Origin: Maratus speciosus
Taxonomy: Eukaryota > Arthropoda > Arachnida > Araneae > Salticidae
Length of the DNA: 64,000 nucleotides
NCBI GenBank assembly: GCA_963932465.1
Contig: OZ010789.1
Coordinates: 597,523,068-597,587,067 of the forward strand
Reading direction: 5' to 3'
Part shown: piece after piece, positions 22,611 to 33,498 of the stretch
How the letters are laid out: every line of letters starts with the position of its first letter
Position numbering within the stretch: the first letter of the stretch is position 1
Translations under genes and position numbers: made by a program
Notes under the pieces: model-generated
Seen by the model: the letters and a program-made list of their open reading frames with translations, nothing else
The model's database searches: none
Told to the model about the DNA's origin: nothing

Positions 22611-24205
22611 TTCATATTACGTATTTTATGTTCGTGCAGAGATTTTTGTATATTTTGCGAATTTTTTTATGGGATTTTTTGTACTTTTTCTCGTTTAAAT
22701 TTTGCAAAAGGGTTCGATTCGTAAAGATTCGATTTTTTGACTTTCGAAAAGTAATCCGATTTCGTTCTTTTAGTCGAAAATTGTAATTTTTGAATTTTAC
22801 TCCATTTTTAATATGAATTTTATTGCATTTTCGATGTGGCAATTTTCTTATGTTCGTAAAACGAAAGTGGTTATAATCCTATTATAGTGCATATTCTCCT
22901 CTTCGTTTTTTTAGTCTTTCTCGATATTTGCGTTTTTTCGCGTTTCGCGGGGGGATTTTTATAACATTCATAAAAATAATTTGGTTTCAAACTTAGCCCA
23001 ACATTGTAAATTTTATGATCCGCGAATTTTTTATTTATTTGCGAATTGTTTATGCAAGGTTCATCGCTTTTGCGTATTTCGCATTTTCCAGTGATTTTTA
23101 GAGATCCGTGAACCGAATTTGTTTTGAATATTTTAGCCCAATATAATGAATTTGGTTGATTTTTAAATTATTTGCAAGTTTTTATGCCTTTGGATTTATG
23201 CTTTTCATCACGCTTCGCTAATATTTTTTTACCAGTTTTTCTGAGACCAAAAAAACAAAACAAAAACTATCAGAATTTTTCAACCGCCGTGATTAAACTT
23301 CGTTTTGCAAAATGCCAAATTGCCCCTTAGCAGCCTGAAACACGAGGATGAAAAATCTAATTCATCATGGGTCGAAATAAAGAATTAAAGAATCTAAAAA
23401 TTTCAAGGATTGCTTATTTCGAGACCGCAGTGGGCCCCCCAAGAACTTCAAGTTTGTTTGGAATATACCAGCCTAGCGACACAGGCGAAGTTCCACAGAT
23501 GTGATCATATACATGTAAATCAAGAAGTTCCTTTATTGCATCATTTCATACTTAGCACACTAGCAGATAAACTTAGCTGAATAACGAAAATATTTAATTT
23601 GAACATTATGAAGGAGTTTTAGCATGCCATTAAATGGAATCAAGTCGAGCGATACTATCAATCTTTATTTAAACACCATTCGTTTCAACGCATTTGAAAA
23701 TATGTAAATACAAAAGAAAATTCTATTGCAAACACACCCTCAGGGCTTGCGTAATTTAATGAAAATTAAAAGGTTTTGCACCATTTTATTTTTCTAAAGT
23801 TTCCATTTTCTAGTTTACTATATAATTGAAATCTAACAAAGAAAATACTGAAAATACTTTGGATATCAGAAAAGGATTGGAAGCCGTCATTAAATGTGCA
23901 GAAAAAAGGACCTTAGACAACTCATTATTATAATTTTTAAGTGACAATCGTTTCAGGACATTCAAATATAAAGAAATTGCAACAAGGAAGACTAAAATAC
24001 AGTTGCGAAAATCCTTGAAAGTGAATACGTAAATGTATTGTCGAAATTTAGAAAACACTGAATATTTTTAAATTGACTCACTCCATAACATGTATAAATA
24101 AAACATAATTTTCGCTAGATACCATTCACATCCGTCGCCTTGAAGATTTTTCACTCATGTTTTCATAAGTGAACTTCAAGGCATTCACGTTTTGAGCATT
24201 TACAT
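22611..24205. other. Intergenic, nothing recognised
   Basis: No supported gene. The stretch 22660-23330 is unusually rich in runs such as GAATTTTT and CGTTTT and in the word GCGAATT, which makes Lys/Asn-rich minus-strand frames (22612-22842), but no family is recognised. Confidence 0.45.
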
Positions 24206-24698
24206 TTTGAAATTGGATATATTTGTGTGCAATGTATTTTAAATAATATCCCTACAAATGTTTGGAACTTTTTTTTTTATTCATTTGGTGTAGTACCTTT
24301 TAATTTATATGAAAGACGAAATTACAATATGTGTCATCTATTTATATAAAATCCAAGTCTCTGTGTGTCCCTCACTATTCCGGTAGGACCGCCTCATTGA
24401 AATGAGTAATTGTTGAAAAATATTAATGCAGGGTTACCACAGTAGCGCCAAATGTTAGCCAACTTGGCGATAGCTGGCTTATTTGGCGAAATTCCAATTT
24501 AAAACCATTAATCTTTCATAATGGAGGTCACCGAAATTTAATTTAAACTCCACTCTTTTAAGATATTTTTTCGAAATCTATGAGTGAGAATTTAAAGTAC
24601 ATCTTTACATCTTCCTCATGATGCTACTAATAAAATAACCGCCAATAGACAACGGTGTACTGTGTGAGCTCCTAATTGCGCGATTTTAATGTGCTTTA

Positions 24699-25386
24699 GG
24701 TACTTTTCCAGTATAGGTGCCTTGGCGAAAAAGGAAATTTGGTAACATATTTTCCGGGAACCTATTCACTGTTTCATTTTATATACACACGCATTTTTTC
24801 GATATTTATACGATTTATTTAACATAAAAAAGTAGTTTCTCTAATTTTATACAGAAACAGATGTAATTTGTACATAAAAACATCAATAATATACATATAA
24901 AACAAACAAAAACGCTCATCAAATTTGTTTTTATAGCTGTTTATATGATTTGACAACAAATCTCGATATTTTTCCGTTATACGGACACCATGCCAAAATG
25001 TATGCTAATGCGCCAATTATTTCAAAATGCTAAAAGATATTTGTAATTTTATGCCAGCAGTTTAATATTAGTTTTATTGTATTGCTGTATTTTATAGCAG
25101 TTATTTGTTCACTTATTTTAAGTATATATTTGTGATTTGATGAAATAGTTCGTAAAAATTTGGAATTTTTAAATGTTATATTTTTTAAATGCTCACTTTA
25201 GTATCGACAATGGTTTTTCTTTTATTTTTCAAATGCTTCAGTTCACGATTTTGCGCCAACTATTACGCTTGGCGACGATGGTGTCCGCATAACGGAAAAG
25301 TACCCAAATCTCACTTTCTGATGCCCAAATTACACCAAGTTTTTTTTAAAAAATGCCAAAGTCCCTACAGTGGAAAAGTACCAAAC
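24699..25386. repeat. Inverted-repeat element, family K, copy 2
   Basis: Ends GGTACTTTTCCAGTATAGG and CCTACAGTGGAAAAGTACC form an imperfect inverted repeat about 690 bp apart. It is nested in the Helitron. The forward frame at 25189-25470 crosses its right end and is not a gene. Confidence 0.7.
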
Positions 25387-25476
25387 TGTCTATTATTTTG
25401 CGCTATCCGTGTTATAGTTTGTACTATATGCAAAGGGAGTGGAGCGAAGAGGTTAAACATTAAATATTAAAGTTTC

Positions 25477-25825
25477 GGCACAGATGTCATATATTGGCGC
25501 GATTTTTTTCTGACGCCAATGTCATATACACAACGGGTACTTAACTGGCGCCAAAGTGTCGCAATTTTGCTTGATATGGTAATCCGGATGTTGTTGTTTA
25601 TGCTGTTGATGTTTTCGCTAAATTGGCGTCGGAAAAAATCGCGCCAAAAATGGCGCGATTTTTTTCCGACGCCAATTTGGCGAAAACATCAATAGCATAA
25701 ACAACATTTGGGTTACCATTACAAGCAAAATAATGAAACTTTGGCCCCAGTTAAGTACCCGGTGCGTATATGGCATCGGCGTCAAAAAAAATCGCGCCAA
25801 TATGGGCGTATATGACATCTGTGCT
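25477..25825. repeat. MITE, family C, copy 2 (near-perfect palindrome)
   Basis: GGCACAGATGTCATATA begins it and ATATGACATCTGTGC ends it. The two ~170-bp arms are complementary almost throughout, meeting near 25650 where the GGCGCGATTTTTTTCCGACG layers face each other. A single strand would form a long hairpin. It is non-coding; the minus-strand frame at 25618-25830 is a by-product. Confidence 0.85.
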
Positions 25826-25885
25826 GACAATTTAATATAAAAAAAGCTATTTACCCATTTTTATAAAGAAACAGAAGTAATTTTT

Positions 25886-26204
25886 GCACAGATGTCATAT
25901 ACGCATGGGGGTTGGCGTTATTTTTCTATGACGCCAATTTGGCAGAAATCTCGCTTTCGAATACCAGTTACTTATATATTTTTCAATTATTAGCTATCAT
26001 TTTGAAAAGGAAATAACTATAAATAAATAAAAGTTTAAATAATAACTATAGAACAAAGCAGTTTATATAATTAAAAAACAGAAAATAAAAGTAAATAAAC
26101 AATTTATTAATAAATAAAAAACAATAGCCGGGTTACCATAGCAGGCAAAATAACACCATTTTGGCGCCAGTTAGGTATCCCGGTTCATATCTGAAATCTG
26201 TGCC
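25886..26204. repeat. MITE, family C, copy 3 (degenerate)
   Basis: The left end GCACAGATGTCATATACGC is intact; the right end reads AAATCTGTGCC with lost positions. The inner GGCGCCAGTTAGGTA layer is present. It lies 60 bp after copy 2 in the same Helitron. Confidence 0.75.
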
Positions 26205-27698
26205 GTAATTTGTATATAAAAAAAATTATATATATTTAGAAACGATTTTTTATGTATATAAGTGCATATATAAACAAAGATAAAAGTTCATTAGATTTGT
26301 TTTCATAGCTGTTTATATATTTTCGCAACATATCTCGCCTTCTGATGCCCGAATCGCGCCAAGTTTTTTTTTAAAAATGCGCTATAATGGAAAAGTACTT
26401 GAATAAATAATTAACAGAAATAACAAATTATACAAACTAAAACTTTTTATTTCGAGATCAATGCATTATTCTTGGATAACTTCAATTTCAATTGAAATTA
26501 GGTTCACAGCTTAATATCTCATTCTATAAACCTAGACAAACACAAGTGATTCATTCATCGTAAAACGTCAAAAATATTAAATCATTGAGGTTCACAAAGT
26601 AAGTTCTCCAACAATCAATGGGCAATATTCTAATGACGTCATAGTAGGTAAAAGGGTGGCGGTATCGTTTGTTTATGGTTTGTAATCACAAAGATTGAAT
26701 TTTGCAATGTCTCTTAGTTACATTATTTTATTGTCATATTTATGAGCTCAGAACGAAAGCCTATTTTTTCCTTATTTAGTTATTAAAGACGGAAAAAAAT
26801 CATAAATGCATGATTTGAAAATTTTAAATAAGTTTCTTTCTTAATATTAAAAAATAACATCGGGAAGTAACAGCGGATTTAAGTTAAATAAGTTTCACTG
26901 TTTAATTATGTTGTAATATTCAAAATAACTGTATTTATTAGATTTCAGTACTCAACATCAGGGCCCGATTAAACTTTGAAGTTAGAGGAATTACAATGAC
27001 ATTTCAGGACCTTTCTTTTGGAGAAGCTTTTCTAAATTCCACATATACATGGAAAATCTTCAGTGTTAGAAATATTATTCCTAAGACTGACATAACACGA
27101 GAACGGCCTGCAATTTTACACAAGTTTTTGGAAGCTACTTTATATCAGAAATTGTACTAAAAACTGGTTACTTTTTTGTTATAGCGGCCCACACTATTAG
27201 GATTATGACAAGTTGCAGCCAATTTCGCCAACGTCGCGTCGTAACCAAGATCGTGAAGCACACACATATAATACCATTTCATGAAATCGTATAGGTAATT
27301 TAATAGTTTTTAACCTTACTTAAAGTGTGTTATTTATTTATTTTTAAGGCTCAACAATCTAAATTGTCCAACATATGAATTTAAAAAAATGTAAACAAAG
27401 ATTGAATAGACATGACCGCAAAAAGCCTCAAATCTGCATAAAACTTGGAACCAAACTGTGCAGATTAGTGGTCTTCTACTGTACACAATTTTTCATAAAT
27501 GATTTTCGTTCTTAAAATGTGTTATTTTCATCTATCACTGCGGAACCAGCGAGAAAACTCATATTCTTGCACATGAGTTGTACATATCTTTATATCTAAA
27601 TTTCCGTCATTTTTGACGGGCTACCTTTCTAGTATTAAATATAACAAACGTAAATATATATATATATATATATGTAAAAACAAATTATGTTCATATTA

Positions 27699-30036
27699 CT
27701 GACGAACCTCATTAAGACAAAAACGCTTAATACGAAATTTCGTTTACGACGTAGGAAATAGTTTCCCCATCACGTTATCTTGAAAAACAATAATAATTGC
27801 ACCGCTTAATACGAACGTGAAGACAAACTTCTCCCGTTTAAGACGAAGTAAATATTGCATCTGACAAAAAAATTTCCTCATCGCGACCTTTCACCTTGAA
27901 ACAAGTTTATCGCTTTTTCTGAATTGAAGGAGGGAGGCTATGCGTTTGTATTTGGAACTGTGGTGGGTGAAAAGAGGTGGGGTAGTGATGTCCGCAGGGA
28001 AAAGAAAAGAGTTTCATTCTTTCTCTGCTGATGTTGAAATTCTTTTGTGAGCGATTCATTTCATTGCTCGCACGTGGTTGATTACATGATGTGAATAAAG
28101 TTCTTTGCTACAAATGTTTTATTGATTGAATTCTAGTCGTATTGGAGATCTCTAGCTGTGAAAATGAGTTGGAGAAAAGGGCTCTTAGTTTGGAAACTGA
28201 GCAGAAAATCTTATGCGATGTTAGTGATAGAATTTTAAAAAATCAGAGATAGCAGCAAAGTACGGAATAACTGATAATTATTCGACAGTTATTAAGAATC
28301 GAAAACAAATTGAAACAGCTTGTGCTATCAATCAGTTCGAATCTGAAAGAAAACGTATGAGAAATGCTAAGAATGGAGAAATTGAAGTTGCTTTATTAAA
28401 ATGGATAAGAGAAGCTAGAAACCAGAATATCATTTTAACTGGTGCTGTTTTACAAGAAAAAGCAAACTGTTTTGCAGAAGCTCTTGGTGTCGATGATTTT
28501 ACATGCTCAAATAGATGGCTGTCAAGGTTTCAAGAACACCATGGTATTGTGTCCAAAAGGATATGTGGTGAAAAGTCAGAAATTAATCAGGTTAGTGTAG
28601 ATTTCTTTTTCTCTACAGAATGACCAGCTACTAAAAGAGATTATGAACCCCGCAATACATTCAATGCAGATGGAACTGCGCTTATTTATAAAGCACAACC
28701 TTCATCTACATTAACTTTTAAAGCGGATAAATGTTCCGGTGGACAATGCAATAAAGAAAGAGTCACAGTACTGGTAGCCTGCAGTATGGATTGTAGTGAA
28801 AAATTACCTATCTATATTATCGAAAAATTCGCAAAACCACGTTGCTTTAAGCGTGTAAAGTTTAAGCGTGTGCCTGATCTGTACACATCCACTAAAAATG
28901 CTTGGATAAATAAGGAAATTTTTACAAAATTGGTTATTAGAATTAGGATCAAGACTTACCAATCAAAATATCAAAATATGCATTTTGTTGGACACTTGTA
29001 CAGCCCACAAAGATGTAAAAAGGGCTAAAATCAATAACATGTGTTCCCCTCTCTCCAAATACTACAGCAAAGCTTCAGCCATGCGACCACGGCGTTATTC
29101 AGTGTTTAAAAACTCGCTATAGGTAAGAAGTCATAAAAAAAAACGTATCGAGTGCTTTGACAAACAGACACCATTTTCTATCGATATCTTAGAAGCAATG
29201 TGTTTCCTAAGAAGTGCATGGAACTCTATTAATCCCACTGTTATAAAAAAAAGCGGCTTCAGGCATGGTGGTTCTTCAGAGGCAGATGTTGCGCAACAGA
29301 TGAAACAGAAATGGACGATGCGGCAGAAGAAGCTGCAAAAAGAGGAATTATTTCACCCCTGTCGTTTGAGGATTACGTTTGATTTGATGAAAATTTTATG
29401 ACATCACAACCCATGACAGATGAAGATATTCTGACCGATTTAACTGAAAAGGAGAATGAAAAGGAACAGCTGAATAAAATGGAGGCTGATGTAGAGGTCG
29501 AAATCCCTTCCGTTTTCCTTCAATGAAGCGACAGAGACTTTAAAAACAGTTCAGTGGTTTCTGCTTCAACAAGAAAAGACCAATTGTGCTTTGGATAATT
29601 TGGAAAAAGTGGATATCTTTATAAACAATTACAGAATAGAAAATTTGAAATAGAAAGCAACAAAAGATTTTTTAAAAGTCTGACTTAAAGAGGTATATAT
29701 ATTATTTTTACATTTTATTTCTCCTTACTCGTTTACTTTTTTATAAGAATCTTACTGTACAATGTACATATGCCACTAGTATCGTCATGTGTGTATCTGT
29801 GTGAGTACGGGTTATGTGTTTTTATGATAATGTTAGAAACGTATATTTTTGCAGAAAAATACAGATTAACATAAAATGACTATAAAATATTTCTCTGAAG
29901 ATATCATTTACATTCTTTGATATCTTTGTTTTAGTGATTTATTTTTAAAATGATCTTAAATGCATTTTGCTGTTTTATCGGTTAATACGAAAAGCTTTTT
30001 GCTGCTCTTCGACTTCGTCTTAACGAGGTTCGACTG
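27699..30036 (+). mobile_element. pogo/Tigger DNA transposon, inactive, with TA target site
   Basis: Imperfect terminal inverted repeats CTGACGAACCTCATTAAGAC and, read on the minus strand, CAGTCGAACCTCGTTAAGAC are flanked by TA on both sides. Subterminal words (CTTAATACGAA and its complement) continue the similarity. Length 2.34 kb matches autonomous Tigger elements. It encodes a broken transposase. The paralogous sequence at 30480-30530 has the unoccupied TA. It inserted only 66 bp from the end of the Helitron. Confidence 0.9.
28164..29680 (+). pseudogene. Tigger-like transposase pseudogene
   Basis: Domain order fits pogo/Tigger transposases. An N-terminal helix-turn-helix (SLETEQKIL, then EIAAKYGIT, with a frameshift near 28238) comes first. 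A CENP-B-type DNA-binding domain follows (ALLKWIREAR to NRWLSRFQEHHGI, 28357-28560). Then comes a DDE core with the FNADGTAL block holding the first catalytic Asp (family NADET, so the Glu is lost), and KCSGGQCNKERVTVL and AKPRCFK blocks. The second catalytic region reads FVGHL, where the family has V-D-N, so that Asp is missing. Stops and frame changes follow at 28621-28623, 29026-29028 and about 29120. The tail pieces at 29198-29401 belong to the C-terminus. It is catalytically dead. Confidence 0.9.
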
Positions 30037-30339
30037 TATAATGTTTTTGACACATATTACATATAATGTGGTTTTAAAAATCGAAATATGATATCTAAAC
30101 TTGTTTTTCTTATTCCCTTTTTACTGATCTATTTTTTGCATTTTATTTATGTTCTGCTCATAACATTTTATTTACATTTACCACGTCTGAGAAATACTCT
30201 AAAATATCCAAATAGAATACTTCATATCCAAAAGAAGTTTTTATTAAATTTAATTATGTTATTATTAATATATTAAAATAAACAATAATTAATTTGAAGT
30301 TAATAACTGTAATTCAACATCTGCATTTTTTTCAAAATT

Positions 30340-30830
30340 ACATCATGAAATTGAATATATTTGTGTGCAGTGTAATTTAAATAATATCCGTACAAATGTT
30401 TGGAAATTTTTTTATTAATTTTTTATGAACTCTTAAAATTCATATGAAAGACGAAATTTTTATGTGCGTCATATTAATGTAAAAAAAAATATCTTCATAA
30501 TATAATTATTTTGACATATACTACATAGAAAGCGTTTTTAAACATCTAAATAAGATATCTAAAATTGTTTTTATTCCCCTCTTAGGGAGTTATTTTTTGC
30601 ATCTTATTTATATTCAGCTCGTAATATTTAATTTGCATTTCCCACCTCTGAGAAATACTATAAAATATCCGCATAATATGTTTCATTTTGAAAAGAAGTT
30701 TATTATATTTAATTATGTGATTAAACATATGATATTATTAATATATTAAAATAAACAATAAATAATTCGAAAATAAGAACTGTAATTCAAAATCTGCATT
30801 TATTTCAATAAAGCTCCTATTTATATAAGA
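30340..30830 (+). repeat. Tandem unit B (empty-site paralogue)
   Basis: Uninterrupted version of unit A. It reads straight through both positions where unit A was invaded: GTCATATTAA for the Helitron and CATAATATAATT for the Tigger element. It ends near CTGCATTTATTTCAA, the same point at which unit A ends. Divergence of the non-inserted parts is moderate, so the duplication predates the insertions. Confidence 0.8.
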
Positions 30831-31270
30831 GTATTTTAAATTTAAGATAAAATAAAGAAGATATAAGAGGATAAATAATAATTAAAATAATCTAAATAAT
30901 AAAATATACAAGTTCATTTCGAAGACACAAAAATTATATAACCCTCAAAGAATTATCATGATTTAATTATCCGCGAATCAATAGAAATTATTACTGAAGA
31001 AAATACTGTTTGTAATGACGTTTTATCCTACAACATACCCAGAATTTGGCTCAGTTTGCTTAAAGAATCACAAAACAAGTAATATTCCACTTCCCTATAT
31101 CCATGTTTTATTTTCCCAATGTTTAACGGAGCTAAAAATTGACTTCCACTTTCACTTCTTTCGTCACCATCTACGTGAATTTTGAAAATTAGACGTTAAT
31201 AAGGGTAGTATTTCTTATATTTCTCTGACGAAGACTGTTTTTATAGTTGAAAGTACTAAGGTATGGGACA
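30831..31270. other. Intergenic, contains one hammerhead-like core
   Basis: No gene is recognised. The only notable feature is the motif at 31225-31256, listed separately. Confidence 0.5.
31225..31256 (+). ncRNA. Hammerhead-ribozyme-like core
   Basis: CTGACGA (31225-31231; the fifth position is variable in natural hammerheads), then GACT, loop, AGTT, then GAAA (31249-31252) and GTACTAAG. The GACT and AGTT arms can pair as a 4-bp stem II with one G-T pair. The GAAAGTACTAAG end is shared with the repeats at 22.3-22.6 kb. Confidence 0.45.
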
Positions 31271-32580
31271 GGGGGGGGAGAGGGGGGTCATCTTTGAACG
31301 TTTTTTTTAAAGAATCCACATATTTCTTACTTGAATTATATTTATTGAATTTTAAATATTTCGTGAAAGAAAGAATTTAATTCTGTATCATATAAAATAA
31401 AAAATTACAGTTTTTCAGATAAATTGAATATGTTGTGAGGCTTTAAAAAGCTGAAAGTTTTCTGTTCAAACCTGCCCCATGTAGGGGTACCTTTCAACAA
31501 GCTAGGGACACCTTTGAACTCATTAACAAAATATGAAAATATTGACAGTTTTTATTAAAAACTGCGTATCTTTCCAAAATATAAAATAATACGAAGAAAT
31601 TACACGATTACATTTAACTGAAATTATACTACTTATTTTTTTTTTATTAATTAACCAAATTTGTATCCATCAAAGCATATTGTTGAGATAGAATGGATAA
31701 TCCCTCCAATTATGTTTAATTTTGGCTACTTTTTTATATAATATCCTTAAAATCCACCAAACAGATATCTGATGCCTCTGGAAAATATATATGTTCTACT
31801 TTACGAAGAAACCCGACATTAAGCAATTTAATCTGACCAACGTAATGCAGAGTTCTTTTTGCATGAAATTGAACTAAAAGGAAACCATCTACATCCAAAT
31901 TGTTGTAGAAAATGGATAAAACCCTGTTTTATGAAATGCAGAAATAATGTTTACCACTGTAAATGAAACAGTATAGGGTTTGTTATACAAATCTGTTAAA
32001 TCATGAATTATTGTTGTGTGTCCTGAATTTGCCTGTAGTTGAAGCCCTGCATGAGTACAACAGTCATATGAAGCATAACAACACTTAATTAATCTCTTAA
32101 TTTTCATATTAAAAAGAATAAACAATAATAATATTTAGATACATCTACAACTCTTTACTTCATAGTTTTAATTGTTCAATGGTGCCCCAACTTTTCCTTT
32201 CAATGGTGCCCCATCACATGGAGTTTAGCATTATAACTATTTACTCAATTAGGTTTGAGAATTTGAATGCAACAAACCTTATAAGTTAAAGCTAACATCC
32301 TTGTTTATATATTAAATACTAAATTATAATTTTAGGGATACAAGATTATCAACAAAAAGCTTACAACTTTATTTTGTTAAGTTTAGATTCAAGAAAGCAA
32401 AATATACATATCTTGCTTAGACAGTAGTGTGCATGCAAAATAGCAAAGCTTTGTATTCTTGTTACACTGAAGCACTAGTACTGTGCTGCCTTATATATTT
32501 AAAGGAAAATATTTACAGTGTTCAAAGGTGTCCCCAGTGCAAAGGTGCCCCCAGTTCAAACGTACCCCCCTCTCCCCTAA
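31271..32580. mobile_element. DNA transposon derivative with G-rich inverted ends and subterminal repeats
   Basis: The left end GGGGAGAGGGGGGTCATCTT then TGAACG faces the right end, which on the minus strand reads GGGGAGAGGGGGGTACGTTT then GAAC. Inside, the phrase GGGGNACCTTTGAAC recurs several times on either strand (31485-31525, 32175-32215, 32520-32570), typical of multi-site transposase binding. It contains a minus-strand fragment like the C-terminus of pogo-type DDE transposases. About 1.3 kb, a deletion derivative. Confidence 0.75.
31889..32125 (-). pseudogene. pogo/jerky-type DDE transposase, C-terminal fragment
   Basis: The 78-codon minus-strand frame contains ANSGHTTIIHDLTDLYNKPY and then NIISAFHKTGFYPFS. 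This resembles the segment after the catalytic core in pogo/jerky-type DDE transposases, where an N-A-F-x-K-T-G-I-x-P-hydrophobic block is characteristic. The catalytic residues are not included. Its location inside an element with inverted ends supports a transposase origin. The assignment is by resemblance of one block only. Confidence 0.6.
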
Positions 32581-33249
32581 TTTAGCATCTTTTTTAAATA
32601 TTGTCTCATCTTTTAAGTAGTTATGCACATAATGTAAGTTTAATTTTAACTTTTTAAAGATTATTTAAACATTTCTATTTATTTATTTACTGAAATAAAT
32701 AATTCATATAAGAGGATTTCGAATGAAATCAGTAGTCCACGTATATTTCCTTTTCGAATACGTATAGCTGTTACGTAAAATGTTTTAGCCTGACTGAAAT
32801 GTTTTTTTTTTTTCAAAAACTTAATTAAAATGAAACTTTTTAATATTTAGCAGAATTTGTTTTAATGGTAAAAACACCACTTATATCTTTGCCAGCTTAC
32901 CAAAAGCTATGCCTGGTAATTTAAACGCATAAATAATAATAATAAAACTAACGAGACTCATCCTGCGAAGCCTTTATCCAAACATTATCTTTCAATGAGA
33001 TCGGTATACATAAATTATGCTTACATTTTAAATAGTAAAAGCTCTATTTCATATGTTTTGAATCTATTTTATATGCATATATGTGTGTCGCCCAAATGAA
33101 AGTAGCATTGCTATAAACATTCCACCATTTGAAGAGAAAGATGACTGTGCATGCTCCTATAGAGGGCTTAGAGTGCTAGGAATGTATGCGATATCGTCAG
33201 ATCTCGTCAGATACGTGTGTGATAGCTTGGGGGCACGATAAAAGGTATT
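32581..33249. other. Intergenic, possible mariner 5' end near 33080
   Basis: Nothing is recognised up to about 33075. From TGTGTGTCGCCCAAATGAAA (33082-33101) the sequence may be the 5' end and leader of the mariner-type fragment that starts at 33250, but its right-hand partner was not found. Confidence 0.4.
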
Positions 33250-33498
33250 GTGCGCATCATGGATGTCTCCAAACGGTGTCAACGCGCGGTCGGCCAACTT
33301 TTAACAGCGGAAAATATGAATACTCGTGAAATCTATCGTCGAATGCAAAATGTGTATGGCACGGTATTCCGATGGTGTAGGGATCTTCGTAGTGGAAGAG
33401 GCAATACTGACGACATGTCACGACCTGGTCATGTCAAGCGCATGTTGTCTTCTTCCACTACAAAAATCCCTACACGATCGGAATACCAATCTGCGTGA
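33250..33498 (+). pseudogene. Mariner-type transposase, N-terminal fragment
   Basis: The frame encodes the N-terminal helix-turn-helix of a mariner-like transposase: QRAVGQLLTAENMNTREIYR, then a short gap with missing residues, then RWCRDLRSGRGNTDDMSRPG. This block normally precedes the DDD catalytic domain, which is absent. From about 33450 the sequence is not transposase but an inverted copy of 33363-33398 (see the inverted repeat). The element is truncated and cannot move itself. Confidence 0.8.
33363..33487. repeat. Short inverted duplication inside the mariner fragment
   Basis: The 36-bp segment 33363-33398 recurs in reverse complement at 33452-33487 with four mismatches (for example GGTATTCCGATGGTGTAGGG against GGTATTCCGATCGTGTAGGG). 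The 53-bp loop is the continuing transposase sequence. It looks like a template-switch or fold-back event after insertion. Confidence 0.85.

Larger units (their letters stand above)
24337..27632 (+). mobile_element. Helitron, non-autonomous, 3.3 kb
   Basis: The 5' end is TCTATTTATATAAAATCC immediately after an A; the 3' end is the hairpin CCGTCATTTTTGACGG followed a few bases later by CTAG and then T. TC start, CTRR end, a subterminal hairpin and A/T insertion are the defining Helitron features. The paralogous uninterrupted site at 30460-30480 (GTCATATTAA) shows exactly the A-T junction. It encodes no Rep/helicase. Nested inside are a family K element and two family C MITEs. The interval 26205-27600 within it holds nothing else recognisable. 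Confidence 0.9.
24206..30330 (+). repeat. Tandem unit A (interrupted by a Helitron and a Tigger element)
   Basis: Joining 24206-24336, 27633-27698 and 30037-30330 gives a ~490-bp sequence closely similar to 30340-30830. The joints fall exactly at the termini of the two inserted elements. Unit A is therefore one half of a tandem duplication that received both insertions. The unit itself is non-coding. Confidence 0.8.
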
